Shown: piece by piece, positions 8,311 through 17,900 of the stretch
Layout: every line of letters begins with the position of its first letter
How positions within the stretch are numbered: the stretch's first letter is position 1
Origin: Syntrophaceae bacterium
GTDB taxonomy: Bacteria; Desulfobacterota; Syntrophia; Syntrophales; UBA2185
Direction: 5' to 3'
Assembly (NCBI GenBank): GCA_003153775.1
Contig: PMBI01000046.1
Coordinates: 1 to 64,000, forward strand
DNA length: 64,000 nucleotides
Program-made: the position numbers and the translations under genes
The notes under the pieces: generated by a model
What the model was told of the DNA's origin: nothing
The model's input: the letters and a program-made list of their open reading frames with translations, nothing else
The model's database searches: none

Positions 8311-9690
8311 ATGACCAAAGAAAACGAGAAGAGCCAGGAGACAGACCCCAAATATCCCTACCGCAGCGAAAAGCTCCTGCCGCGCGAGCAAAGGGTAGTG
8401 CGTTTCCTCGAAACCCTCCAGGAGGTGCTCGGCGCGAAGATCTACAACCTGCCGTTAGAGACGTATCTCGGCACCTGCGCCAAGTGCAACAACTGCGCGG
8501 AGCAGTGCCAGGTCTATCAGACCTCACGTGATCAGAAGGATCTGCCCGCCTGGCGGTCCGACCTCCTCCGGAAGGTATACAAGAAATATTTCACGACCTC
8601 GGGAAAACTCTTCGGCAAGCTCGTAGGTGCAGAGTCCCTTTCGGAAGAAGACATTGACAACATGGTGGATGCCTTCTACCGTTGCAACATGTGCCGGCGT
8701 TGCGGCGTCAACTGCCCATTGGCCATCGATAACGCCCTCATCACGCGGGTCGGCAGGGTTATATTAGCGCAGCTCGGGTTCGTCCCTACGAATATGACCT
8801 TGAGCACCAGGACTCAGCTCGGCGAGATAGGAAACACGTCCGCCATTCCCAAGGCGGCCTTCATAGATACGCTCGATTTTCTCGAAGAGGAATTGCGGGA
8901 CGAGACAGGCATCGCCATCCCCATCCCCCGCGACGTAGAAGGCGCCGAATTCTTCTTTGCCGCTCCGGTCTCCGACTATATCATGGAGGCGGACACCCTC
9001 CTCGGCATCGCCAAGACGTTTTATGCCGCCGGGGCAAGCTGGACCGTCAGCATGGAGAACTTCGACGCCATCAATTACGGGCTCTTCTACAGCGACGCGG
9101 ATTTGGAAAAGGTCCTCAACCGCCTTCTGGAAGCCGCCAACAGTCTTAAATGCAAAACCATCGTCATCGGCGAATGCGGCCACTCCACAAAGGTCGCCCT
9201 CCTCTTTCAAAAGATATACGGACGGCCGGAGTACCATGGCATGAAGGTCAAGAACATCATCGAGGTGAGTCATAGCTTCCTCAAGGAAGGAAGACTAACG
9301 TTCGATCCGACGAAGAACCCGGAGACCGTGACCTATCATGATCCTTGTAATCTGGGGCGGGGGTCGGGTCTCTATGAACAGCCGCGGGAACTGTTGAAGG
9401 CGGCGGTGATGCATTTCGTCGAAATGACACCGAACCGGCAGATGAACTATTGCTGCGGCGGAGGTGGCGGACTCGTGGTCGTTGAGGATCTTCACGACTG
9501 GCGCATGTCCGCAGGCGGACTCAAGAAAGTAGAACAGCTCCGCGCGATAGGGGCGAAGCTTGTCTGCGCGCCCTGCGCCAACTGCAAGAAACAGATCCGG
9601 GAACTTGTCCAGGCGCATAAACTGGATATGGAAGTCGTGGGACTCCACGATCTACTCGGAAAGGCCATCGTCTTATCGGGGAAGGCATAG
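8311..9690 (+). CDS. HdrD-type CCG-domain iron-sulfur protein, HmcF/DsrK-like paralog
   Basis: 459 aa. The N-terminal domain carries two [4Fe-4S] motifs, CAKCNNCAEQC and CNMCRRCGVNC. The C-terminal CCG domain has DPCN, then CCGG, then APCANC, giving a complete CXnCCGXnCX2C noncubane-cluster site as in heterodisulfide reductase HdrD. This differs from the true DsrK at 10714, which has CMC instead of CX2C at the last position. Length matches HmcF/TmcB (~460 aa). It begins 13 bp behind its membrane partner. Inferred function: reducing a disulfide or trisulfide such as DsrC, in parallel with DsrMK. Confidence 0.82.
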   Translation: MTKENEKSQETDPKYPYRSEKLLPREQRVVRFLETLQEVLGAKIYNLPLETYLGTCAKCNNCAEQCQVYQTSRDQKDLPAWRSDLLRKVYKKYFTTSGKLFGKLVGAESLSEEDIDNMVDAFYRCNMCRRCGVNCPLAIDNALITRVGRVILAQLGFVPTNMTLSTRTQLGEIGNTSAIPKAAFIDTLDFLEEELRDETGIAIPIPRDVEGAEFFFAAPVSDYIMEADTLLGIAKTFYAAGASWTVSMENFDAINYGLFYSDADLEKVLNRLLEAANSLKCKTIVIGECGHSTKVALLFQKIYGRPEYHGMKVKNIIEVSHSFLKEGRLTFDPTKNPETVTYHDPCNLGRGSGLYEQPRELLKAAVMHFVEMTPNRQMNYCCGGGGGLVVVEDLHDWRMSAGGLKKVEQLRAIGAKLVCAPCANCKKQIRELVQAHKLDMEVVGLHDLLGKAIVLSGKA

Positions 9691-9721
9691 AATAATAACG
9701 GCGGTGAAAAGGTAACAGATA

Positions 9722-10711
9722 ATGAACATGGTCTTTTCTCTTCTTGCCATCGTGATCCTGATCTTTATCGCCATGGGCGGGGCCGCGATCGCAGGACTGA
9801 AGCCTGTCTTTTTCGTCGTCATCCCCTGCGGCGCCTTTGCCGTTTTTGTGGCAGGCTTTATCCACCGGATTTTATCCTGGGGAAGACTGCCCGTCCCCTT
9901 TTCCATACCCACGACCTGCGGTCAGGCAAAATCACTGCCCTGGATCAAGTGCGATTATCTGGAAAGCCCTCCGTGTACTGCAACTGTCATCGGCAGGATG
10001 GCGCTCGAGGTTCTCCTCTTCCGTTCGCTTTTCAGAAACACCCGCCTGTATCTCTACGATGAGCGCCCTGTTTATTCCAGCGCCAAATGGCTCTGGTTCT
10101 TCGCGCTTCTCTTTCACTGGTCTTTGCTCGTAATTATCTTGCGGCATATGCGCTTCTTCATCGAGCCCGTTGCTCCTCTCATCAACGGCCTTGCAGCCAT
10201 AGACGGTTTTTTTGATATTGCGATACCGACAATTTTCTTGAGCGATGCAGCGATAGTCCTGGCATTGACATTCCTCTTTCTGCGGAGGGTCGTCGTCCGA
10301 GAGCTTCGCTACATCTCTCTTCTCACCGACTATTTCGCAGTTGTACTGATTCTGTGCGTCGCAATTACTGGCATCCTCATGCGGCATTTCTTCCCCGTCG
10401 ATATCGAAGAGGTGAAGACCATGGCCCTGGGCTGGGTTACCTTTGCGCCCTACGTCCCCAAAGAAATGAGCGCCCTTTTTTATATTCACCTTCTTTTCGT
10501 CTCAGTCCTCCTCGCGTGGTTTCCCTTCAGCAAGCTCATGCACATGGGGGGAGTCTTTCTCAGCCCGACGCGGAACATGGCCAACGACAGCCGGATGAGT
10601 AGGCACTTCAATCCCTGGAATGCGCCTGTCAAGGTTCATACCTACGAGGAATACGAGGACGAATACCGGGACAAGATGAAAGCGGCGGGACTGCCGTTGG
10701 ACAAGGAGTAG
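9722..10711 (+). CDS. dsrM: DsrM, membrane cytochrome b of DsrMKJOP
   Basis: 329 aa, the usual DsrM length. An N-terminal helix pair precedes a NarI-like heme b domain (FHWSLLVIILRHMRFF around residue 135, LMHMGGVFLSPTRNM near the C-terminus). DsrM exchanges electrons with menaquinone and passes them to DsrK. The start ATG at 9722 follows an AGGTAACAGATA leader; ATG 9728 is an alternative. It ends 2 bp before dsrK. Gene order dsrMKJOP is canonical from here on. Confidence 0.9.
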   Translation: MNMVFSLLAIVILIFIAMGGAAIAGLKPVFFVVIPCGAFAVFVAGFIHRILSWGRLPVPFSIPTTCGQAKSLPWIKCDYLESPPCTATVIGRMALEVLLFRSLFRNTRLYLYDERPVYSSAKWLWFFALLFHWSLLVIILRHMRFFIEPVAPLINGLAAIDGFFDIAIPTIFLSDAAIVLALTFLFLRRVVVRELRYISLLTDYFAVVLILCVAITGILMRHFFPVDIEEVKTMALGWVTFAPYVPKEMSALFYIHLLFVSVLLAWFPFSKLMHMGGVFLSPTRNMANDSRMSRHFNPWNAPVKVHTYEEYEDEYRDKMKAAGLPLDKE

Positions 10712-10713
10712 AT

Positions 10714-12333
10714 ATGTCCATCAAGATACCCAAACCTGAGGAGATGATCCGGGTCAGCTACAAGCCGCCGCGTACGCCGTGGATGGATACACCCGTCGAT
10801 TTCCGGCCGGGGACATGGAGCTACAGCGGCGCTGCGAAGAATCTCATCTACCTCGATTTGCCTAACCCCAGGGCCTGGCAGCCATACGAAGAGGACTGGA
10901 AACTTCCGGAGAACTGGAAAGACATCATTATTGAAGGGATGCGTGAGCGCCTGGGCAAGTACCGCTCCTTTAAGCTCTTTATGGACCTGTGCGTGCGGTG
11001 CGGCGCCTGCGCGGACAAGTGTCACTTCTACATGGGCAGCGGCGATCCGAAGAATATGCCCGTCCTCCGCGCGGAGCTGCTGCGCTCCGTCTATCGCCGC
11101 TACTTCACGGAATCGGGAAGGCGCTTCGGCAGGCTCGCCGGCGCGCGCGATCTCACCGTGAACGTCCTCAAGGAGTGGTTCTACTACTTCTACCAGTGCA
11201 CGGAGTGCCGGCGGTGTTCCGTATATTGTCCTTACGGCATCGACCAGGCGGAGATCACCATAATGGGAAGGGAACTCCTCAATCTCGTCGGGTGCAACAT
11301 CAACTGGGTCATCGAACCGGTGGCCAACTCCTTCCGAACGGGAAACCACCTTGGCATCCAGCCCGGCGGCGTCAAGGACATGCTGGAATTCCTCGCTGAA
11401 GATATTGAGGAACGCACCGGTGTCAAGCTGGAGGTGCCCATCAACAAGAAGGGCGCCGATATTCTTTTCATCACGCCTTCGGGTGACTACTTTGCCGACC
11501 CGGGGACGTATACGTGCATGGGCTACATGATGCTCTTCCACGAGATCGGCCTGAATTATACCTTCAGCACCTACGCCTCCGAAGGGGGGAACTTCGGCCT
11601 CTTCACATCCCATGAGATGGTGAAGCGCCTCAACAACAAGATCTATGCAGAAGCGAAGCGGCTGGGGGTCAAATGGATTCTTGGCGGTGAATGCGGCCAC
11701 ATGTGGCGGGTCATCCATGAATACATGGATACGATGAACGGCCCCGCGGATTTCCTTGAAGAGCCGGTATCTCCCATAACGGGGACACTCTTTGAAAACG
11801 CCCGGTCAACGAAGATGGTGCATATCGCGGAATTCACGGCCGACCTGATAAAACACGGAAAACTGAAACTTGATCCCGCGCGGAACGATCATCTCCGGAT
11901 CACCTTCCATGATTCCTGCAATCCAGCGCGCGGCATGGGACTCTTCGAAGAGCCGCGGTACGTTATCAAAAATTCCGTGCGGCATTTTTACGAGATGCCC
12001 GAAGATACAATCAGGGAAAAGACACTGTGCTGCGGCGGCGGCGCCGGTCTCGGGAACGACGAAAACATCGAGATGAGGATGCGGGGAGGCATGCCCCGTG
12101 CGATGGCCGTCAAGCACGTCAAGGAAAAGCACGGCGTTAATCGGATCGCCTGCATGTGCGCCATCGACCGCTCGACGCTGACCTCGCTGATGGAGTACTG
12201 GGTGCCCGGCGTCACGGTGACAGGCGTCCACGAACTCGTGGCCAATGCCCTTGTCATGAAGGGGGAAAAAGACAGGACAACGGATCTGCGCGGCGAACCT
12301 TTTAAGGAAAAGACGGACGATGAAGCTCTATAA
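10714..12333 (+). CDS. dsrK: DsrK, catalytic HdrD-like subunit of DsrMKJOP
   Basis: 539 aa. Cytoplasmic subunit that reduces the DsrC trisulfide. Two ferredoxin motifs are visible (CVRCGACADKC, CTECRRCSVYC), as is the special-cluster region: DSCN, then LCCGGGAGL, then CMCAIDRSTL. The CX2C of HdrD is replaced by C-M-C followed by AIDR, the pattern expected of DsrK as opposed to the neighbouring HmcF-like paralog. An AAGGAG site precedes ATG 10714. The last 14 bases overlap dsrJ, indicating translational coupling. Confidence 0.94.
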   Translation: MSIKIPKPEEMIRVSYKPPRTPWMDTPVDFRPGTWSYSGAAKNLIYLDLPNPRAWQPYEEDWKLPENWKDIIIEGMRERLGKYRSFKLFMDLCVRCGACADKCHFYMGSGDPKNMPVLRAELLRSVYRRYFTESGRRFGRLAGARDLTVNVLKEWFYYFYQCTECRRCSVYCPYGIDQAEITIMGRELLNLVGCNINWVIEPVANSFRTGNHLGIQPGGVKDMLEFLAEDIEERTGVKLEVPINKKGADILFITPSGDYFADPGTYTCMGYMMLFHEIGLNYTFSTYASEGGNFGLFTSHEMVKRLNNKIYAEAKRLGVKWILGGECGHMWRVIHEYMDTMNGPADFLEEPVSPITGTLFENARSTKMVHIAEFTADLIKHGKLKLDPARNDHLRITFHDSCNPARGMGLFEEPRYVIKNSVRHFYEMPEDTIREKTLCCGGGAGLGNDENIEMRMRGGMPRAMAVKHVKEKHGVNRIACMCAIDRSTLTSLMEYWVPGVTVTGVHELVANALVMKGEKDRTTDLRGEPFKEKTDDEAL

Positions 12334-12721
12334 CCGGGGGATAATTATCGCAGGGATCGTAGTCTTCCTGGCCGCGGTTACCTTCCCGTTCTGGTATGAC
12401 CGGGGGAAAACCATTGCCCCGCCTGCAATCGAGCTCGACACGCCTGCCATACAGAAGCTTGCGGACAAGCGCTGCGTGGAAGACACGGCCTTCATGCGCG
12501 ACAATCACATGAAACTTCTGGCGTCGTGGCGTGAAAGCGTGGTGCGAAAAAATGTCCACACTTACACGTCAAAAGACGGAAGGGTATTCGAAATGGGTCT
12601 CACCGGTAGCTGCCTTAAATGTCACGAAAACAAGTCCCGCTTCTGTGACCGGTGCCACGATTATGCAGGGGTCAAGCCGAACTGCTGGAACTGCCATATC
12701 AATCCCGAGGAGGTTTTGTGA
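12320..12721 (+). CDS. dsrJ: DsrJ, triheme periplasmic cytochrome c
   Basis: 133 aa. One N-terminal membrane anchor (residues ~7-25, uncleaved signal type) is followed by three CXXCH heme sites clustered at the C-terminal end: CLKCH, CDRCH and CWNCH. DsrJ is the periplasmic cytochrome of DsrMKJOP; one heme in characterised proteins has an unusual His/Cys ligation. A non-heme Cys in KRCVED near residue 52 is a candidate for this, though the assignment is inference. The start lies inside dsrK and the stop overlaps the dsrO start. Confidence 0.94.
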   Translation: MKLYNRGIIIAGIVVFLAAVTFPFWYDRGKTIAPPAIELDTPAIQKLADKRCVEDTAFMRDNHMKLLASWRESVVRKNVHTYTSKDGRVFEMGLTGSCLKCHENKSRFCDRCHDYAGVKPNCWNCHINPEEVL

Positions 12722-13506
12722 TGGCGCCCACCCGGAGGGAATTTCTGATTATAGCGGGCATCTCAGCCATCGGCGCCGCCTGCCCGCCTTTGAGCAGGAT
12801 CATCGCCAAAGAGACACCGTCACGGGGAACTCATCTACCCGGAGCCCCGGGGAGCGCACCGGCCCTCACGGCAAAGCGCTGGGCCATGGTGGTGGATGCG
12901 AGTAAATGCTCCAGCGATTGTAAGGACTGCATGACCGCCTGCCATGAAGCGCACAATGTCCCGGCCATAGCGAATCCCAATCATGAGGTCAAATGGATCT
13001 GGCCGGAGCGGTTTGAGAATGTCTTTCGTGCAGAGAGTCATGCCCACATTCAGGAGACCGTCCGAAAACAGATCATACCGGTCCTCTGCAACCACTGCGA
13101 CAACCCTCCCTGTGTGCGGGTCTGCCCGACGGGGGCCACATTCAGAAGGGCAGACGGCATCGTGATGATGGATTCGCATCGCTGCATCGGATGTAAGATT
13201 TGTCTCGCGGCCTGTCCATTCGGGGCGAGAAGCATCAACTTCGTGAATCCCCGTCCCTTCATCCGCAAGCTCAAGGCCGATTTCCCGACGCGCACCAAGG
13301 GAGTGATCGAAAAATGCAATTTCTGCGAGGAGCGACTGGCGCGGGGTATTCTCCCAGCCTGTGTCCTGGCCTGCGAGGAAAAGGCGCTGGTCTTCGGGGA
13401 CGTGGAAGACCCCAACTCGAAAGTCCGTCAGATTCTCGACAAGAAATTCTCGATCCGCCGGCGGGCGGAGCTGGGAACGAAACCGCAGGTCTATTATATT
13501 CTGTGA
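12721..13506 (+). CDS. dsrO: DsrO, periplasmic polyferredoxin of DsrMKJOP
   Basis: 261 aa from ATG 12721, whose A is the last base of the dsrJ stop. An upstream in-frame start at 12652 would run through dsrJ and was rejected. The N-terminus has a Tat-type signal (TRREFLIIAGISAIGAACPP). Cysteine motifs for four [4Fe-4S] clusters follow, for example CSSDCKDC, CNHCDNPPCVRVCPTGA, CIGCKICLAACPFGA and CNFCEERLARG, an NrfC/DmsB-like arrangement. It is expected to connect the DsrJ hemes to the membrane subunit DsrP. Confidence 0.94.
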   Translation: MAPTRREFLIIAGISAIGAACPPLSRIIAKETPSRGTHLPGAPGSAPALTAKRWAMVVDASKCSSDCKDCMTACHEAHNVPAIANPNHEVKWIWPERFENVFRAESHAHIQETVRKQIIPVLCNHCDNPPCVRVCPTGATFRRADGIVMMDSHRCIGCKICLAACPFGARSINFVNPRPFIRKLKADFPTRTKGVIEKCNFCEERLARGILPACVLACEEKALVFGDVEDPNSKVRQILDKKFSIRRRAELGTKPQVYYIL

Positions 13507-13513
13507 GGTAGCC

Positions 13514-14674
13514 ATGCTGGAAAAAGCGCTGACAGGTAGCCGCCGATATGGAATCTTGGTGGGCATCCTCCTTGCCCTCTTCGGGATGGGCGTGTATTTC
13601 TATCTCCGTCAGCTTGAGTACGGCCTGGGTCTTACCGGCATGAGCCGCGATGTCTCATGGGGATTGTACATATCTCAGTTCACCTTCCTGGTCGGGATCG
13701 CTGCTTCGGCGGTGATGGTCGTCCTCCCCTACTATCTGCATGACTACAAGGCATTCGGAAGGATCACGATCCTCGGGGAGTTTCTCGCCATAGCGGCCGT
13801 CATCATGTGCGTCACCTTCATCTTCGTCAATCTCGGCCAGCCCTCACGCGTCCTGTATGTCATGTTCTATCCGTCGCTCACATCGGTGCTCTTCTGGGAC
13901 ATGGTGGTGGTCAGCGTCTACCTCGTGCTCAACGTGATCACCGGCTGGACGGTTCTCTCCAGCGTAAAAGAAGGCGTCCCCCCGCCGGCCTGGGTAAAGC
14001 CATTTATCTATCTCTCCATCCCCTGGGCCATCAGCATCCATACGGTGACAGCTTTCATCTACGCCGGCATGCCCGGCAGGAGCTTCTGGCTCACGGCGAT
14101 CATGGCGCCCCGGTTCCTGGCCGCAGCCTTCGCTTCGGGCCCGGCGCTTCTGATCCTGTTGTGCTTCGTGCTCCGGCGCTTCGGCGGATTTGACGCCGGG
14201 AAAAAGGCGATAGACGCGTTAGCGACAATCGTCACCTATGCCTTCCTTACGACCATATTCTTCGTGGTAGTCGAACTGTGGACAGTTTTCTACAGTCAGG
14301 TTCCGGACGACATGGAGCATTACCGATTTCTCTTCGTGGGGCTCGATGGCTATAACACCATTGCACATGGGATGACTGTTGCCGTCATCGCCGCCGCGGC
14401 TGCCCTTGTGCTGCTCATCAATCCACGGACACGGAAGAAGGATTCCTTGCTGGCCGCGGCCTGCGTCCTGGTATTTCTTTCCCTCTGGATCGAAAAAGGT
14501 CTTGGCCTGATGGTGACCGGCTTCACCCCCTCGCCCTTAGGCCACCTCACCCGCTACACCCCCACCGGGCCGGAAGCGGCAATAGCCATAGGCATCTGGG
14601 CTATGGGGTTTCTGATTATCACGGTGCTTTACAAGATTTTTCTTTCTGTCCGGGAGGCGGCGGAGCTGGATTAG
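13514..14674 (+). CDS. dsrP: DsrP, NrfD-like integral membrane subunit
   Basis: 386 aa from ATG 13514, with a GAGG site 5-8 bp upstream; the longer in-frame ORF from 13361 overlaps dsrO and was not used. About ten transmembrane helices of the NrfD/PsrC family. It should interact with menaquinone on the periplasmic side with DsrO and DsrJ. It is the last gene of the dsr run; no hairpin terminator follows. Its final 141 bp (14534-14674) recur as diverged fragments at 18042-18143 and 18762-18902. Confidence 0.94.
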   Translation: MLEKALTGSRRYGILVGILLALFGMGVYFYLRQLEYGLGLTGMSRDVSWGLYISQFTFLVGIAASAVMVVLPYYLHDYKAFGRITILGEFLAIAAVIMCVTFIFVNLGQPSRVLYVMFYPSLTSVLFWDMVVVSVYLVLNVITGWTVLSSVKEGVPPPAWVKPFIYLSIPWAISIHTVTAFIYAGMPGRSFWLTAIMAPRFLAAAFASGPALLILLCFVLRRFGGFDAGKKAIDALATIVTYAFLTTIFFVVVELWTVFYSQVPDDMEHYRFLFVGLDGYNTIAHGMTVAVIAAAAALVLLINPRTRKKDSLLAAACVLVFLSLWIEKGLGLMVTGFTPSPLGHLTRYTPTGPEAAIAIGIWAMGFLIITVLYKIFLSVREAAELD

Positions 14675-14712
14675 GATCGTCAATCGGGCAGACGCAAAAC
14701 GCCTCATGTCGA

Positions 14713-14735
14713 TTCAATTCCCGGCCTCAGCACTA
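14713..14735 (+). repeat. Degenerate copy of the tRNA 3' end behind dsrP (att-like)
   Basis: These 23 bases match positions 1-23 at 20 of 23 sites (differences at copy positions 6, 17 and 22), including the acceptor 3' strand and CTA in place of CCA. The five bases before it do not complete a T-stem, so only the 3' tip of the tRNA is represented, as expected for an attachment-site copy. It lies in the 312-bp gap between dsrP and the sensor kinase start, which otherwise shows no gene. Confidence 0.55.
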
Positions 14736-14986
14736 AAACGCCAGACTTGATCATAGGCTTGTTTCTGATATCCTTGAAATCCGTTGTTCACAGAGACAAG
14801 AGGTTAACATCGGTAATTAATGTTCAAATCTATGATTTAGGTGTATAGACAATCTTGCAAAATTATATAGTTTGTAAAGTTACAGAGAGCTTAACATAAC
14901 TTTCTTAGTATAACTTTGACAATGAAAGAGCAAGCAAACCGGCAGACCGCAAGCTCTTGGGACTGGTGACTTCCATGGGAGCAAAT

Positions 14987-17900
14987 ATGTCTCTACCACA
15001 TGAAAGAAAGGGGAGAAGCATTCAGAGCAGATTGATCCTGCTACTCCTTCTTATTCTCATCCCTGTCTTGGCTATCCAATCCTACATGTATTATGACAGT
15101 TATCAGACTCGACGGACGTCGGAACTTCAGGCAAATCTGGAAATTGCCCGTTTACTCGCAAAGGCCTTTGAGTCATTTGTACAGGACGTCATCCATCAAG
15201 AGCTTGCAATAGGTGTTGCCATAACCTCTTCGCAGCCGATGCCTTCCAGGGACATCACTCGGCTCCTTGGGACGAGCCGGGACGATGTCGCCGTGCGCGA
15301 TTTCACCTGGATAAATCCTAAGGGTGTTGCGATCTATTCAAGTAATCCCGCCATGATCGGCATAAATTATGGTGACCGATCCTATTTTCGTGAAATCGTC
15401 AATGGCCGTGATTGGATGGTGGGTGAGCTCGTAATTGCGAAGAGTACAGGGGAACCGGTCTTTGGCATCTCGCGGGGCATTCGGGACGGCAAGGGCACTC
15501 TGCTCGGCATCGTCTTTGCTTCAATCATTCCCGAAAAATTAGATGCGCAGCTTGCTGTTGAAAGAAGCAAAGGCGGAGGTTACGCCATTGTCGATAACAA
15601 GGGCATGCTGGTCTATCGCTACCCTGCTATAGAGGCCACATGGGAAGAGCGTAACTGGCTCAAGCCGTATCCCGAGTTTGGAGAAGCACTCAAAGGGAAA
15701 GAGATTGCCACAACAGTTTATGCGCCCTACGAAGGAAAGAACCGGTTGGTTGGTTTTACTCCCATATCCTCTGTTGGCTGGGCTGCGAGTGCCGGAAAAA
15801 GGGAGGAGGATGTTACCGGGCCCATTCTCAGTTCCATTGGCAAGAATGCGCTTCTGTTTCTTTTCTTTTCGTTTGCCGCGTTTTTTGTCGCTTTAGCCGT
15901 TTCACGGAAAATCGCGAGCCCTGTTACGGCACTGCGCAATCATGCTCTTGCCTTAGGGCACGGGGAGCTGCCTGAGCAGGTGAAGATAAATCATATACTG
16001 GAATTCCAGGATCTGGCAGACGCCTTCAATACAATGGCCGAGAAGGTGCAGGCGCGCGAAATGGATCTGCGTGAGAGCGAGAAGCGTGAACGCGAGCGGG
16101 CAGCAGAGTTGGAAGCGATTTTCGTGGCGCATAATGATGCAACGCTCGTCTATGATACGGAGATGAATGTACGCTTAGTAACCCCGTCCTTCTTCACGAT
16201 CTACGGCTTCGATCCTATAGGCCTAAACGTTAGAGAGATTATCCAACGGGTTTCGTGCCGATGGCTGGATGGAAGACCTTTCAAATTGGAGGACCAGCCC
16301 ACACCACGAGCGCTCGCGGGGGAAAAAGTAACCGGGGCAATATTCGCAGTGAAGCGGGCCGATGGAACGGAGGCCGTAGTTGAAACCTCCTCCGGGCCTA
16401 TACTCATGGGAGACCATATCACTGGCTCGGTCACGGTTTGGCAGGACATCACCGAGCGCAAGCAGGCGGAGGAAAATCGACGACGAAGTGAGAATCGATT
16501 AAATGTTCTCATCGAGAACGTAAAATCAGGAGTGGCGCTGATCGATGATGCCGGTAAGTTCGGTATAGTTAACCCAGCATTTTTACTGATGTTCGGTCTT
16601 GAGGATAGGGAAACGATAAAGAGTATCAACGACCAGAATTGGGGCGATTGGCAGGTATTTGAAAGCGATGGGACTCTGTTGCACGTGGATGAACACCCCG
16701 TCCGAAAAGTTGCCCTGACAGGCAAAGCCGTCATAGATAAGTTGGTCGGCGTACGATTGCCGTCAGGCGGAGATCTCGTTTGGATGCTTATCAGTGCAGA
16801 TCCGATTCTTAGACCAGACGGAAGTATCGAATCAATAATATGCACTTACCATGACATCACCGACCGCAGGCGGGCCGAAGAGGCGCAATCGGCGCTGCTG
16901 AAAGAACTTCAGCAGGCGCATGAGGAGGCCATCCGCCAGCGCATACTCCTGGAAACGGTCATCGGCCAGATGCCCATCGGCCTGGTCGTGCTGGACCGTG
17001 AAGGGCAGACCATCGTGCGGAACGCGAAAGCGGAAGAGATGAGCCAGGAGCCGACCTATCGCGATTTTTTCCTGCATTATCATGGAACCTCAAAGTACCG
17101 CCGGGATGACGGCACTTTCTACCAAAGCGAAGATTTGCCCGCGGTGCGGGCGCTACGCAAGGGCGAGACGATAGTGGCCGCTTCCATGATCTTCGATGCG
17201 CCGGACGGAAGGGATGTACACCTGAGCATTAACTCCACTCCCTTGCTCGATCCTGAAGGCCGGATCACAGGCTCCGTATCCGTCTACTGGGACATCACCG
17301 AGCGCAAAAAGGCAGAACGAGCTATTGCAGAGCATGTGGCGAAGCTCGAAGAGATCAACAAGGAGCTCGAGAGCTTCAGCTACTCGATCTCCCACGACCT
17401 GCGTGCGCCCTTGCGCGCCATCGACGGCTATGCACGCATGCTTCTGAAGAAACACGGGCAGGAATTTGATGAAGACTCGATGCGCAAGTTTAATGACATA
17501 AGGTCAAACGCCCAGATGATGGGCAAGCTCATCGACGATATCTTGACTCTTTCCCGCCTGGGCAGGGCGAAGATGTCCGTAGTTGATCTAGAGATGGAAG
17601 GGATCATAAAGGATTTATGGAAGGAACAGCAGCACATCAACCCGAAAAGGAAGATGTCCTTGACTATTCAGTCCATGCCCTCCGGATATGGCGATAGAAC
17701 ACTTATCAAGCAGGTATATGCCAACCTTCTTGGCAATGCCGTCAAATTTACGAAGTTCAAGAATCCCGCGCAGATTGAGGCCGGGGGCTATACGGATGGG
17801 AATGAGAACGTGTACTATGTCAAAGACAACGGTGTCGGCTTTGACATGGCATACTACGACAAACTCTTCGGCATTTTTCAGAGGCTCCACAACAACCCCG

